Part shown: positions 1 through 7,274 of the stretch, in pieces
Layout: each line of letters starts with the position of its first letter
Position numbering within the stretch: position 1 is the first letter of the stretch
Source of the DNA: an uncultured Eubacterium sp.
GTDB lineage: Bacteria; Bacillota; Clostridia; Lachnospirales; Lachnospiraceae
DNA length: 64,000 nucleotides
Reading direction: 5' to 3'
Assembly (NCBI GenBank): GCA_900548465.1
Contig: URKY01000002.1
Coordinates: forward strand, 1-64,000
Made by a program: the position numbers and the translations under genes
The notes under the pieces: generated by a model
Told to the model about the DNA's origin: nothing
The model's input: the letters and a program-made list of their open reading frames with translations, nothing else
Database searches by the model: none

Positions 1-204
1 TCTTTAGGTCAGGCGGCTATCCATAATCCCTTCAAGGTAGAGGTTGCAATTAATTTTTCAAATAAAACAACCGCTGCCTGTTTGCCATGCTCAAAAATAG
101 AGTATATCCAACAGTTTTTCTGTAATTATACACCATTTTAAGCCTCTTAAGTGCCTTATTTAAGAACTTTTATAAATCAAGTAGTACTTACCTTGCGTTT
201 AGTT

Positions 205-336
205 TTTCATTTAAACGACATATTTATGGATAAGCTAAACATCTGTGAAGAAGCTGCCAAACATTGTTCCGGAGATATTAAAGGTCACAGCACTTATTTC
301 TACGGTTTATGCAAAAACTGCAATTCTATTCATTAA
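205..336 (+). pseudogene. Decayed 3' end of a Fur/PerR-family regulator gene
   Basis: The translated tail (MDKLNICEEAAKHC, then GDIKGHSTYFYGLCKNC) resembles the C-terminal end of PerR-type peroxide regulators, which typically finish with a GH-x-FYG-C-x-x-C pattern carrying the structural zinc cysteines. Upstream the similarity stops: the open frame begins at a GTG at 151 directly after an in-frame TAA, and no frame between 1 and 200 shows the winged-helix part. I read it as a remnant and not a working gene. The position immediately before rubrerythrin fits, since perR-rubrerythrin neighbours are common in clostridia. Positions 1-150 show nothing else I can identify. Alternative: a chance short ORF; the match rests on about 35 residues. 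Confidence 0.45.
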
Positions 337-394
337 TGGTAAATCCATTTTATTTTTATTATTATTTTATTTTTATTTATAGGAGGAAAAAAAT

Positions 395-940
395 ATGGCA
401 AAATTTGTATGTTCAGTATGTGGTTATGTACACGAAGGAGATTCAGCACCGGAAAAGTGCCCAATTTGTGGTGCTCCTGCAGATAAGTTTACAAAGGTTG
501 AAGAAGGAGAAAAGACATGGGCTGCAGAACATGTTGTTGGTGTAGCTCAGGGAGTAAGCGAAGATATATTAGCTGATTTAAGAGCAAACTTTGAAGGAGA
601 ATGTTCAGAAGTTGGAATGTATCTTGCAATGGCAAGAGTTGCCCATAGAGAAGGTTATCCTGAAATTGGATTATATTGGGAAAAGGCTGCTTACGAAGAA
701 GCTGAACACGCTGCAAAATTCGCAGAATTACTTGGTGAAGTTGTAACAGATTCAACAAAGAAAAACCTTGAAATGAGAGTTGAAGCTGAAAACGGTGCTA
801 CCGCCGGCAAGTTTGACCTTGCAAAACGTGCAAAAGCTGCAAACCTTGACGCAATCCATGACACAGTACATGAAATGGCAAGAGACGAAGCAAGACACGG
901 CAAAGCATTCGAAGGATTATTGAAGAGATACTTTGGTTAA
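395..940 (+). CDS. Rubrerythrin with N-terminal rubredoxin domain (reverse rubrerythrin)
   Basis: This 181-residue protein is a cytosolic non-haem iron peroxidase that protects anaerobes against hydrogen peroxide and oxygen. Residues 1-40 form a rubredoxin domain with two zinc/iron knuckles (CSVCGY at 6-11 and CPICGA at 22-27). The rest is a ferritin-like di-iron domain with EGECSE near 68, EEAEH near 101 and DEARHG near 165 as the metal-ligand helices. The rubredoxin comes first, the reverse of classical rubrerythrin, as in clostridial NADH-dependent peroxidases. An ideal AGGAGG lies 8 bases before the ATG. It stands alone, preceded by a perR remnant and followed by a strong terminator. Oxidative-stress induction is expected for the family but no PerR box is obvious. 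Confidence 0.95.
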   Translation: MAKFVCSVCGYVHEGDSAPEKCPICGAPADKFTKVEEGEKTWAAEHVVGVAQGVSEDILADLRANFEGECSEVGMYLAMARVAHREGYPEIGLYWEKAAYEEAEHAAKFAELLGEVVTDSTKKNLEMRVEAENGATAGKFDLAKRAKAANLDAIHDTVHEMARDEARHGKAFEGLLKRYFG

Positions 941-960
941 GCTACAAGCCGAGCAAATAT

Positions 961-1018
961 AAAATAAAAGTAGTTGGATGAGGATGCTTGCATACTCAGA
1001 CAACTACTTTTTATTTTA
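961..1018 (+). terminator. Rho-independent terminator of rubrerythrin
   Basis: AAGTAGTTG and CAACTACTT pair around an inner TGAG/CTCA stem and are followed by TTTTATTTT. The A-rich left and T-rich right flanks extend the stem and would let it work in both directions. It begins about 20 bases after the rubrerythrin stop codon. Confidence 0.85.
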
Positions 1019-1035
1019 TATTTATTGGGCGACAG

Positions 1036-1085
1036 CCCACAGCGAGATGAAACGAAGTGAAATCGAGCTGGCTCGGCTTGCACTA
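1036..1085. repeat. Dispersed AGCGAG...CGAGCTGG element, copy A (divergent)
   Basis: The core AGCGAGATGAAACGAAG followed by CGAGCTGG matches copies B, C and D of the same element in its skeleton but differs in the flanks. It overlaps GCTCGGCTTG (1071-1080), which is the exact inverted copy of CAAGCCGAGC at 945-954, so the terminator and this element are bracketed by a 10-bp inverted repeat. Confidence 0.5.
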
Positions 1086-1133
1086 CGAAAGTTTACTTTC
1101 AGGAGTGTGGTTGTTTTTATTTTTATATTTTGA

Positions 1134-1189
1134 CAATCTTCAGCGAGAAGTAGCGAAGCGGATTCGAGCTGGAGGTTGCTCGTAATTAT
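1134..1189. repeat. Dispersed hairpin element, copy B
   Basis: Starts CAATCTTCAGCGAGAAG, has CGAGCTGGAG in the middle and ends CTCGTAATTAT. CTTCAGC can pair with GCTGGAG across a GAAGTAGCGAAGCGGATTC centre. It lies about 35 bases before the antitoxin promoter of the first toxin-antitoxin copy, exactly where copy D lies relative to the second. Confidence 0.6.
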
Positions 1190-1222
1190 AAACTATGAAT
1201 TCATACCTCAATAAAAATCCCC

Positions 1223-1251
1223 TTGAAATATCTACAACTGTCTGTTACTAT
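1223..1251 (+). promoter_or_regulatory. Promoter of putative antitoxin RNA, copy 1
   Basis: TTGAAA (1223-1228), a 17-base spacer and TACTAT (1246-1251); TATAAT at 1249-1254 is an alternative -10. The same layout is preserved at 3821-3849 in the second copy, which argues that it is functional. Confidence 0.55.
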
Positions 1252-1256
1252 AATAT

Positions 1257-1347
1257 TACAAAAGGCACTACCGATAGACGGTTAGTCCTGGTTTATAGTT
1301 ACTAAAAAAGTAACCGCAACTTTCAGACTATGGCGGTTACTTTTTTA
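1257..1347 (+). ncRNA. Putative type I antitoxin RNA, copy 1
   Basis: This would be an RNA of about 90 nt starting after the 1223-1251 promoter and ending at the hairpin AAAAAAGTAACCGC...GCGGTTACTTTTTT (1304-1347). The hairpin covers the 3' end and stop codon of the toxin reading frame on the other strand, so the two convergent transcripts share a bidirectional terminator and overlap there. Its 5' part carries a small hairpin (ACCGATAGACGGT). No reading frame of note is present. Existence and ends are inferred from sequence only. Confidence 0.5.
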
Positions 1348-1429
1348 GTGTCTTGATATACTCTATTAAAATTGTAACCATGATTGAAATAACCATGAAT
1401 ACAACTGAAAGGATTTCAAAATCACTCAT
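1337..1429 (-). CDS. Small hydrophobic peptide, putative type I toxin (holin-like), copy 1
   Basis: A 30-residue peptide, MSDFEILSVVFMVISIMV followed by TILIEYIKTLKK. It has a short polar N-terminus, one transmembrane helix (about residues 6-24) and a basic tail, the layout of holin-like type I toxins in Firmicutes that damage the membrane when their RNA antitoxin is lost. An AAAGGAGGA ribosome site lies 9 bases before the ATG. The 5' untranslated region of about 115 bases contains a TACC...GGTA hairpin that may hold translation down. The stop codon lies inside the shared terminator stem. A second copy with 6 substitutions in 30 residues occurs at 3937-4029; the changes are conservative, suggesting selection on the peptide. 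A toxin role is inferred; toxicity is not shown. Confidence 0.65.
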   Translation of the reverse strand: MSDFEILSVVFMVISIMVTILIEYIKTLKK

Positions 1430-1547
1430 CAAGTCTAGTCCTCCTTTCACAGATTTCCTCTTTTGAAGATTTCTATGTAATCAGAAAGTTCAGTCTCTCT
1501 GTTAAAGGACTAACCGCCTACCGTTTTTCTGGTAACACCCTGTTTGT

Positions 1548-1577
1548 ATGATATCATAGCCATTTACTTTTTTGCAA
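1548..1577 (-). promoter_or_regulatory. Promoter of toxin mRNA, copy 1
   Basis: On the minus strand TTGCAA (1577-1572), an 18-base spacer and TATCAT (1553-1548). The second copy has the better TTGTAA, 17 bases, TATTAT (4175-4147). Confidence 0.5.
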
Positions 1578-1687
1578 CTTAAAATATATGTTTGTTTTCT
1601 AACTGTTTATATCGTTATAAGGGTACTCACCGTAAAGACAATGTAACTTACCTTATTAGAGAAAAAAGTTTTTATAAATTGTTAAGA

Positions 1688-1739
1688 GACTGCCACTCTA
1701 ACGATTTATATCGTTAGAGCGACAGCCCCTTTTTATTTT
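1688..1739. terminator. Terminator-like hairpin
   Basis: CTCTAACGAT (1696-1705) and ATCGTTAGAG (1710-1719) pair perfectly, extended by CTG/CAG, with CCCCTTTTTATTTT after it on the plus strand and TTAACAATTT on the minus strand. It lies downstream of the Big-domain gene (minus) and may end that transcript. Confidence 0.55.
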
Positions 1740-1751
1740 CTAATGTTGTGC

Positions 1752-1808
1752 CAATCTTCAGTGAAAAGTAATAAAGCGAATTTGAACTGGTGATTACTCG
1801 TAATTATA
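1752..1808. repeat. Dispersed hairpin element, copy C
   Basis: CAATCTTCAGTGAAAAG, then TTTGAACTGGTG and CTCGTAATTAT. Relative to copy B both arms changed together (CAGC/GCTGG became CAGT/ACTGG), which keeps the pairing. It abuts the stop codon of the Big-domain gene. Confidence 0.55.
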
Positions 1809-1821
1809 AGCTACGCCCCCT

Positions 1822-2994
1822 TTAAATCTCCTGCATCCACTTCATTCCTATTTTCTCAAATGATTGATTATACCCTTTTAATGTTTCTTGCAAACACTTT
1901 GCTCCTTTTACTAAGTACTGATATGCTGCACTACCTCTTCTTTCTCTATAAAACACACTATCTCCTGCAAAAAAACCTTCGCTCTTATACGTTTGATTAA
2001 ATGGTAGTCCCCAAAAATTACCATTATATGTATTAGAAAAAAACTCTGCTCTATATTTTTCTTCCATCTTATCATTGTTACTCAAAGTATAACTATTATA
2101 CAATTCAATTACGGTCCATGAATTGTTTTGGACAGTTGCTCTCATATTTGGTATTGTTTCTGGTACACCTGGTGTATTACTTCCACGATTAATATCAAAT
2201 ATTAAAACATCTAACGATGAATCATAATATATATAATTCCATCCCGAACCCGTAATATATTTTTTATGTTCATTTACCTTGTATCCGTATTTTTCAATCG
2301 CATTTTTCAAAGCTTTTATTTCTTTAACTGTTACATCTTCAACCTCAACCTGACATGAAGCCACATAACCTCCTTCCTGTGTCGTTGCGTATATTGTTGT
2401 TTTTCCTGTTTTAATAGCACTAACAACTCCATTATCTACTGTAGCAACATTCGGATTACTTGATGTCCAATACACCGTTTTATTTGTTGCATTTTTCGGT
2501 AAAACTTGAGCATATATAGTAAAGCTTTCATCTGAATATATATTTTTTTCATAAGTATCTAATGATATTCCGTACACTTTTATCCTATTATCGGTAGCAC
2601 TGTTATTAGTACTGTTATTAGTATTATTAGTATTGTTATTATTAGTATTATTATCATTACTAATGCTATTATTATTTACTTTTTTATTCTTTACAGTTAC
2701 CTTACACTTATATTTTTTCTTTCCAACCTTTGCAATAATAGTAACCTTGCCTGTTTTCTTTCCTTTCACCTTTCCTTTACTGCTCACTGTTGCAATTTTC
2801 TTATTGGAAGAACTCCACTTTACTTTATTCTTATTATTCTTTAATTTTAAAGTAACTGTTTTTCCCGTATAAATAGTTGCCTTTGTCTTGTTTAATTTTA
2901 TTTTGTTTGCCGCACTTACATTAGTTATTTGAATCATTGATATTGATAATACTAATGTAAGTATAATTGATAATATTTTCTTTGGCTCTCTCAT
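1822..2994 (-). CDS. Secreted protein with two Big_2 (bacterial Ig-like) domains
   Basis: This 390-residue protein has a clear signal peptide (about residues 1-28, cleavage near VSA-A). A first lysine-rich Big_2 domain follows (about 30-102, with WSSSNKKIATVSSKGKVKG). Then comes an asparagine-rich linker of about 35 residues and a second Big_2 domain (about 140-222, WTSSNPNVATVDNGVV). The final 165 residues are not recognised; they contain a few aromatic-rich stretches and no catalytic motif I know. It is probably a surface or cell-wall protein that binds a ligand. AAAGGAG lies 6 bases before the ATG. It starts 12 bases downstream of a small helix-turn-helix gene, probably co-transcribed, and both are bracketed by the two toxin-antitoxin copies. 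Confidence 0.75.
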   Translation of the reverse strand: MREPKKILSIILTLVLSISMIQITNVSAANKIKLNKTKATIYTGKTVTLKLKNNKNKVKWSSSNKKIATVSSKGKVKGKKTGKVTIIAKVGKKKYKCKVTVKNKKVNNNSISNDNNTNNNNTNNTNNSTNNSATDNRIKVYGISLDTYEKNIYSDESFTIYAQVLPKNATNKTVYWTSSNPNVATVDNGVVSAIKTGKTTIYATTQEGGYVASCQVEVEDVTVKEIKALKNAIEKYGYKVNEHKKYITGSGWNYIYYDSSLDVLIFDINRGSNTPGVPETIPNMRATVQNNSWTVIELYNSYTLSNNDKMEEKYRAEFFSNTYNGNFWGLPFNQTYKSEGFFAGDSVFYRERRGSAAYQYLVKGAKCLQETLKGYNQSFEKIGMKWMQEI

Positions 2995-3006
2995 ATTTTT
3001 TCTCCT

Positions 3007-3201
3007 TTACTTACTCTTTTTTTCTCTTGGGCAGCTGACATTTCTTGGTATTCTCCAAGGAGAACCTTTTTTATCCTGTTCTGCACCATGTATTTTTTTC
3101 TCTCTACACCATTTGCTAACAGTTGCCTGTTTAACTCCCCAAAGTTCTGCTGCTTCTTTAGTTCCCGTATAAACCAACTCTTTTTCCTCTGTTTTTTCCA
3201 T
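3007..3201 (-). CDS. Small excisionase/MerR-like helix-turn-helix protein
   Basis: A 64-residue protein with one DNA-binding domain: TKEAAELWGVKQATVSKWC forms the helix-turn-helix and GSPWRIPRN the following wing, the pattern of excisionase-type and MerR-like small regulators that often read a helix-turn-helix plus 'W-x-IP' ending. There is no other domain. AAAGGAGG lies 6 bases before the ATG. It overlaps nothing, is divergent from the XRE gene at 3330, and is followed after 12 bases by the Big-domain surface gene. It may regulate that gene or itself; a role in excision of a mobile element is possible but no integrase is present. Confidence 0.7.
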   Translation of the reverse strand: MEKTEEKELVYTGTKEAAELWGVKQATVSKWCREKKIHGAEQDKKGSPWRIPRNVSCPREKKSK

Positions 3202-3329
3202 AATACCTCCTTTTATTTTTAAACTTACTATTTATACTAATGTTAGCAAATAAAGTCAACTAATTCAATGCTTATTCCACCTTTTGTGTATGCTTTCTAT
3301 AGTAAACTTGTAACGAAGGAGGTTTTGTT

Positions 3330-3617
3330 ATGGTTGATTTTGGAAACACACTAAAAACTTTAAGAACGCAACACGATATGGCACAATCACAGTTATCCAA
3401 GAAATTGGGTTTAACAAAATCTGTTATAAGTGCCTACGAAAACAGTTTGAGAATGCCCTCTTATGATGTTTTAATTGCGATTTCAAAACTCTTTAAAGTT
3501 ACAACGGATTATCTTTTAGGAATAGAACATAGGCAGAATATAGATTTATCAGGATTATCTAACGAAGAAATAACTGCTTTACTACAGTTAATAAGTGCAA
3601 TGAAAAGAAAAAAATAA
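3330..3617 (+). CDS. XRE-family (Cro/CI-type) transcriptional regulator
   Basis: A 95-residue protein. Residues 6-62 are a five-helix XRE domain: LKTLRTQHDMAQSQLSKKLG, then TKSVISAYENSLRMPS as recognition helix and loop, then ALKVTTDYLLG-like dimer face (FKVTTDYLLGIE). The last 30 residues are a short helix (LSNEEITALLQLISAMKRKK). It is typical of repressors of mobile or toxin-antitoxin-type islands. GAAGGAGG precedes the ATG by 8 bases. It is transcribed divergently from the small HTH/Big-domain pair, with 128 bases between them that must hold both promoters. It is the only plus-strand protein gene besides rubrerythrin and nuclease A. Confidence 0.85.
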   Translation: MVDFGNTLKTLRTQHDMAQSQLSKKLGLTKSVISAYENSLRMPSYDVLIAISKLFKVTTDYLLGIEHRQNIDLSGLSNEEITALLQLISAMKRKK

Positions 3618-3652
3618 CACTACTTAGCCAAAATATTAAGTAGTGCTATTTT
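3618..3652 (+). terminator. Terminator of the XRE gene
   Basis: CACTACTTA and TAAGTAGTG pair around a 10-base loop, followed by CTATTTTCTCTT, directly after the stop codon. Confidence 0.75.
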
Positions 3653-3730
3653 CTCTTAAATATTATTAATATTTATAATTTTCCCCCATTACTTCTTTAA
3701 CTATTTCCTTATTATCTCCTTTTGTTACAA

Positions 3731-3786
3731 CAATCTCCAGCGAAAATATTTGAAACAAATTTAAGTTGGATATTTCTCGTAATTAT
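3731..3786. repeat. Dispersed hairpin element, copy D
   Basis: CAATCTCCAGCGAAAAT, AAGTTGGATA and CTCGTAATTAT keep the skeleton of copies B and C while most of the centre has drifted. It precedes the second antitoxin promoter by 34 bases, as copy B does for the first. Confidence 0.55.
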
Positions 3787-3820
3787 TGGTATGAACCAAG
3801 TTAATATAAAAAAAATCCCC

Positions 3821-3849
3821 TTGAAATATCTATAACTGTCTGTTACTAT
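3821..3849 (+). promoter_or_regulatory. Promoter of putative antitoxin RNA, copy 2
   Basis: TTGAAA (3821-3826), 17 bases, TACTAT (3844-3849), identical in plan to copy 1 although the flanking DNA has diverged. Confidence 0.55.
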
Positions 3850-3854
3850 AATAA

Positions 3855-3946
3855 TGTAAAAGGCACTACCGATAGACGGTTAGTCCTATATAGTTTAGTT
3901 AAAAAAGTAACTGCCCATTATCAGACTACGTGGCGGTTACTTTTTT
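3855..3946 (+). ncRNA. Putative type I antitoxin RNA, copy 2
   Basis: The transcript would run from about 3855 through the GGCACTACCGATAGACGG segment, identical to copy 1, to the bidirectional terminator AAAAAAGTAACTGC...GCGGTTACTTTTTT (3901-3946). It overlaps the 3' end of toxin copy 2 on the opposite strand. Inferred from conservation between the two copies. Confidence 0.5.
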
Positions 3947-4029
3947 AGTGTCTTAATATATTCTATTAAAATCATAACAATGATTGAAACAACCATTAAC
4001 ATGACTGATAAAATCTCAAAATCACTCAT
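3937..4029 (-). CDS. Small hydrophobic peptide, putative type I toxin (holin-like), copy 2
   Basis: A 30-residue peptide, MSDFEILSVMLMVVSIIV followed by MILIEYIKTLKK, the paralogue of 1337-1429. The polar N-terminus and the last 11 residues are identical; differences are V/M, F/L, I/V, M/I, T/M inside the membrane helix, all hydrophobic-tolerant. AAAGGAGGA precedes the ATG by 9 bases. The promoter TTGTAA-17-TATTAT lies at 4175-4147, giving a long leader as in copy 1. Inferred to be a membrane-active type I toxin controlled by the convergent RNA. Confidence 0.65.
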   Translation of the reverse strand: MSDFEILSVMLMVVSIIVMILIEYIKTLKK

Positions 4030-4146
4030 CAAGCATGTCCTCCTTTCACAGATTTCCTCTTTTGAAGATTTCTATGTAATCAGAAAGTTCAGTCTTTCTG
4101 TTAAAGGACTAACCGCCTACCGTTTTTCTGGTAGCACCCTGTTTGT

Positions 4147-4175
4147 ATAATATCACAGTCGCTCATCTTTTACAA
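4147..4175 (-). promoter_or_regulatory. Promoter of toxin mRNA, copy 2
   Basis: Minus strand TTGTAA (4175-4170), 17-base spacer, TATTAT (4152-4147). Confidence 0.55.
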
Positions 4176-4225
4176 CGTTTAATATGTGTTTATTTGTTTA
4201 TTATTTATGTTATTATAAATTGTCA

Positions 4226-4250
4226 AAGCGGCAGGACCAGCCTGCCGCTT
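4226..4250. terminator. Terminator after the P-type ATPase gene
   Basis: AAGCGGCAGG and CCTGCCGCTT pair perfectly around ACCAG, one of the strongest hairpins in the window, 17 bases past the ATPase stop. T-runs are modest on both sides. Confidence 0.7.
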
Positions 4251-4266
4251 CTATTTATTAAACTTT

Positions 4267-6612
4267 TTATTTATTAAACTTCTTATTTATCTTTCCAAAC
4301 AGCATCGTCAGATACCTAAATATAGAATCCGCTGCAAATGAGAACATAACAAACAGTAAAATACATCTACTGGATAAGCTGCTCATTGCGAATAGTTTGT
4401 TTAGGAACAGACCACATATGGCAAGTCCTGCAATATTTCCTACCCACACAATTTTCCGAAGCAAATTGAATGGTTCACTAATTCTAAATAGAATCATAAA
4501 TCCGACTATGGCAAGCAACATTGTAGCTGCCGTTGCCACCTCATTAGTTTCCAAGCCAAAAGCCCTACCACACATTACCAGGGCTCCCACTGCTACTACA
4601 TCCGTAAGGCCTGCCGGCAATGCCCTTAACAACACATTGGCAAGGAAGTTGCCTTTGATTCTGCTTTTGTTTGTTTCCATTGCCAGGAAAAATCCCGGTA
4701 CACCGATTGTAAACATACTAATAAGAGAAACCTGAGACGGTTCCAATGGATATGTAATCATAAATACTGCCGAGAATATTGACAGTAAGAATGAGAAAAT
4801 ATTTTTTACAAGGAAAAGGCTTGCAGAACGCTGAATGTTATTTACTACACGCCGGCCTTCCAAAACTACCGAAGGCATTTTTGAGAAATCCGATTCAAGT
4901 AAAACAACCTGTGCTGCCTGAGCTGCTGCGTCACTTCCTGATGCCATGGCAACACTGCAGTCTGCATCTTTCATTGCCAATATGTCATTCACGCCATCAC
5001 CTGTCATGGCAACAGTATGTCCTGCCTTTTGAAGTGCCTGAACCATCTGCTGTTTTTGTTTTGGAGTAACACGACCGAATACCGTATTTTCATTTACAGC
5101 CCTGTAAATATCCTCTTCAGACTGAAGAGTCGTAGCATCAACGTAATTTTCTGCATTGGCAATTCCCGCCTGATTCGACACCTCTGCTACCGTTGCTGCA
5201 TTATCACCTGAAATTACCTTTACCGTAACTCCCTGATTTTCAAAATATTTAAAAGTCTTTGGTGCCATTTCTCTTATGGCGTTAGACAAGGTTATAATTC
5301 CGTAAGGAATGACCTTATCTGTCAAGGGTTCTCCATCTATGGTTCCAAGATATTTTCCAAAAACAAGAACACGGTAACCTTTACCTGCCAAATCCCTGAT
5401 AAAGTCTTCGTAGTTAGCATAATCTTCCCTTAAAACAAGTTCCGGTGCTCCCAGCACATAGGCTCCGTCTTCATATGTAACGCTTGAATATTTTACTCTG
5501 GAAGAAAAAGACGTCCTGCTTACAGCAGTCTTTCCACTGTTTTGAGTATACTTCTTTTTCAGGGCCTCCATTGTAATATTATCTGATGACATATTGTTTG
5601 CGAAGTCACCAATCATAACCTCCAGAGGTGGAAGAGACGAATCATCTTCATACTCTTCCGTTTCTATACACTCATTTACAATCATATTATTTTCCGTGAT
5701 TGTACCTGTTTTGTCCACGCATAAAACATCAACACGTGCCAATGTTTCAATACTCTTCATATCGTGCAGTAAAACTTTTTGCTTTGCCAGACGAATTGTA
5801 CTTACTGCCAAGGCAACCGTTGTAAGAAGATACAGACCTTCCGGAATCATTCCAATAACAGCTGCAACCATAGCAACTATGCTTTCGCTAAAAGTCTCAT
5901 GGTTTACGAAATATCCCTGAGCAAACAAAATGATGCCAACCGGAATAACAGCAATGCCAACCCATTTAACAAGTTTATTAATGGCCTTTATCATTTCTGA
6001 TTGCTCGCCACTTCCCATTTTCTTTGCTTCTAATGTTAATTTAGAAATATAAGAATCCTCACCGACTTTTTCAAGTCTTGCATAACACTCTCCGGAAACA
6101 ATAAAACTTCCGGACATAAGTCTCATTCCCGCTTTCTTAGTCAGTTCATCAGATTCACCTGTAAGCAATGATTCATTTACCTGTACCTCACCTGACAGTA
6201 CAACGGCATCTGCCGGAATCTGCTCACCACCGTGAAACACAACTACATCATCCAGCACTAACTGTTCCGATGAAACCTGTATCCTTTCCCCATTTCTGAT
6301 TACTGTTGTGGATGGTGCATTAAGAATATTCATTTTTTCCAGAACATTTTTTGCCCTAACTTCCTGAAAAATTCCAATTAATGTATTTCCTATTACAACA
6401 GGCAAAAAAGTCAGACTTCGAAACGAGCCCGCTAAACAAACCAGAATTGTAAGAACAAAAAATATCATATTAAAATATGTAAATGTGTTCTCAATTATAA
6501 TTTCTCTGGTGGTCTTAGAAACTGAATCCACCATAACGTTTGTTTTTCCCGCTTGTACCCGTTTTTCAACCTGACTTCGCGTTAATCCCTGTATTTCTAA
6601 ATTATTATCCAT
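4267..6612 (-). CDS. P-type cation-transporting ATPase (CtpE-like)
   Basis: A membrane pump of about 781 residues that uses ATP to move a cation. The actuator loop has LTGES near residue 150, the phosphorylation site is DKTGT with Asp300, the nucleotide domain has KGYRVL, and the hinge is MTGDGVND. Membrane helix 4 carries IPEGL, the pattern of CtpE-type and related calcium or manganese pumps; there is no heavy-metal CPC motif and no N-terminal metal-binding domain. About ten membrane segments are visible. I start it at the ATG at 6612 because AAAGGTGAG lies 7 bases upstream; the GTG at 6624 falls inside that ribosome site. It is monocistronic, with a terminator on its downstream side. The ion, probably calcium, is inferred from the PEGL type only. 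Confidence 0.85.
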   Translation of the reverse strand: MDNNLEIQGLTRSQVEKRVQAGKTNVMVDSVSKTTREIIIENTFTYFNMIFFVLTILVCLAGSFRSLTFLPVVIGNTLIGIFQEVRAKNVLEKMNILNAPSTTVIRNGERIQVSSEQLVLDDVVVFHGGEQIPADAVVLSGEVQVNESLLTGESDELTKKAGMRLMSGSFIVSGECYARLEKVGEDSYISKLTLEAKKMGSGEQSEMIKAINKLVKWVGIAVIPVGIILFAQGYFVNHETFSESIVAMVAAVIGMIPEGLYLLTTVALAVSTIRLAKQKVLLHDMKSIETLARVDVLCVDKTGTITENNMIVNECIETEEYEDDSSLPPLEVMIGDFANNMSSDNITMEALKKKYTQNSGKTAVSRTSFSSRVKYSSVTYEDGAYVLGAPELVLREDYANYEDFIRDLAGKGYRVLVFGKYLGTIDGEPLTDKVIPYGIITLSNAIREMAPKTFKYFENQGVTVKVISGDNAATVAEVSNQAGIANAENYVDATTLQSEEDIYRAVNENTVFGRVTPKQKQQMVQALQKAGHTVAMTGDGVNDILAMKDADCSVAMASGSDAAAQAAQVVLLESDFSKMPSVVLEGRRVVNNIQRSASLFLVKNIFSFLLSIFSAVFMITYPLEPSQVSLISMFTIGVPGFFLAMETNKSRIKGNFLANVLLRALPAGLTDVVAVGALVMCGRAFGLETNEVATAATMLLAIVGFMILFRISEPFNLLRKIVWVGNIAGLAICGLFLNKLFAMSSLSSRCILLFVMFSFAADSIFRYLTMLFGKINKKFNK

Positions 6613-6698
6613 ACTTTGTCTCACCTTTCAAAATGATTACATTAATTATACACTTACGGTAAGACTTTTTAAAGTTGATATCAAAAATTTAACAATTT

Positions 6699-7244
6699 CT
6701 ACATCAAATGTTCATCATAAATAGCTCTTTGTCCCCCAATGAATTTAGGTCTGACTCTTGCAGCCAGAACATTTGCCTCACCGATTTTTCTATTTTCCAA
6801 TTTAACCGGCACTGCAACTTTCTTTAAATGCATTCCTATCAATGTTCCACCAATATCTATTCCTGCGTCTGCCTTAATTTCTTCCAAAGCTACAGGTTCT
6901 TCAAAAGTTTTATAAGCTGTTGTTCCAAAAGAACCTCCTGCCTTTGGCTGTGGTACCACATTTACAATATCTGCAAAAGGAACTGCCTTTCGTTCAACAA
7001 TAATTGCACGGTTTAAATGCTCACAGCACTGAGCTGCAAGATATATTCCCTTTTCCTGCAATACATCATATATTCCCTTAAAGACTGCCTGTGCCACCTC
7101 AAGATTAGAATTAGTTCCAATTCTGTCTCCGCATATTTCGCTTGAAGAACAACCCACAACTAAGATTTGTCCTTTTTTTAATCCTGCTTTTTCTACTATC
7201 TCCTTTGTGACATTTTCTGCCTGTTTTGTTAATTCAGAATACAT
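6699..7244 (-). CDS. ywlG: UPF0340/YwlG family protein (TIGR01440)
   Basis: A 181-residue cytosolic protein of the YwlG family. VVGCSSSEICGDRIG near residue 30, AAQCCEHLNRA near 73 and VVPQPKAGGSFGT near 95 are the family's conserved blocks; the cysteines and the glycine-rich stretch suggest a binding pocket, but the biochemical role is not established. Length matches the family. AGAAGGAG precedes the ATG by 7 bases. It follows the ECF S-component gene by 30 bases and is probably co-transcribed with it. Confidence 0.85.
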   Translation of the reverse strand: MYSELTKQAENVTKEIVEKAGLKKGQILVVGCSSSEICGDRIGTNSNLEVAQAVFKGIYDVLQEKGIYLAAQCCEHLNRAIIVERKAVPFADIVNVVPQPKAGGSFGTTAYKTFEEPVALEEIKADAGIDIGGTLIGMHLKKVAVPVKLENRKIGEANVLAARVRPKFIGGQRAIYDEHLM

Positions 7245-7274
7245 TTAAACTCCTTCTTTCTTTAGAAATTATTC

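Noticed and set aside
1134..4175. Complete prophage or integrative element
   Set aside because: No integrase, structural genes or clear attachment sites; only two small regulators and duplicated toxin-antitoxin units.
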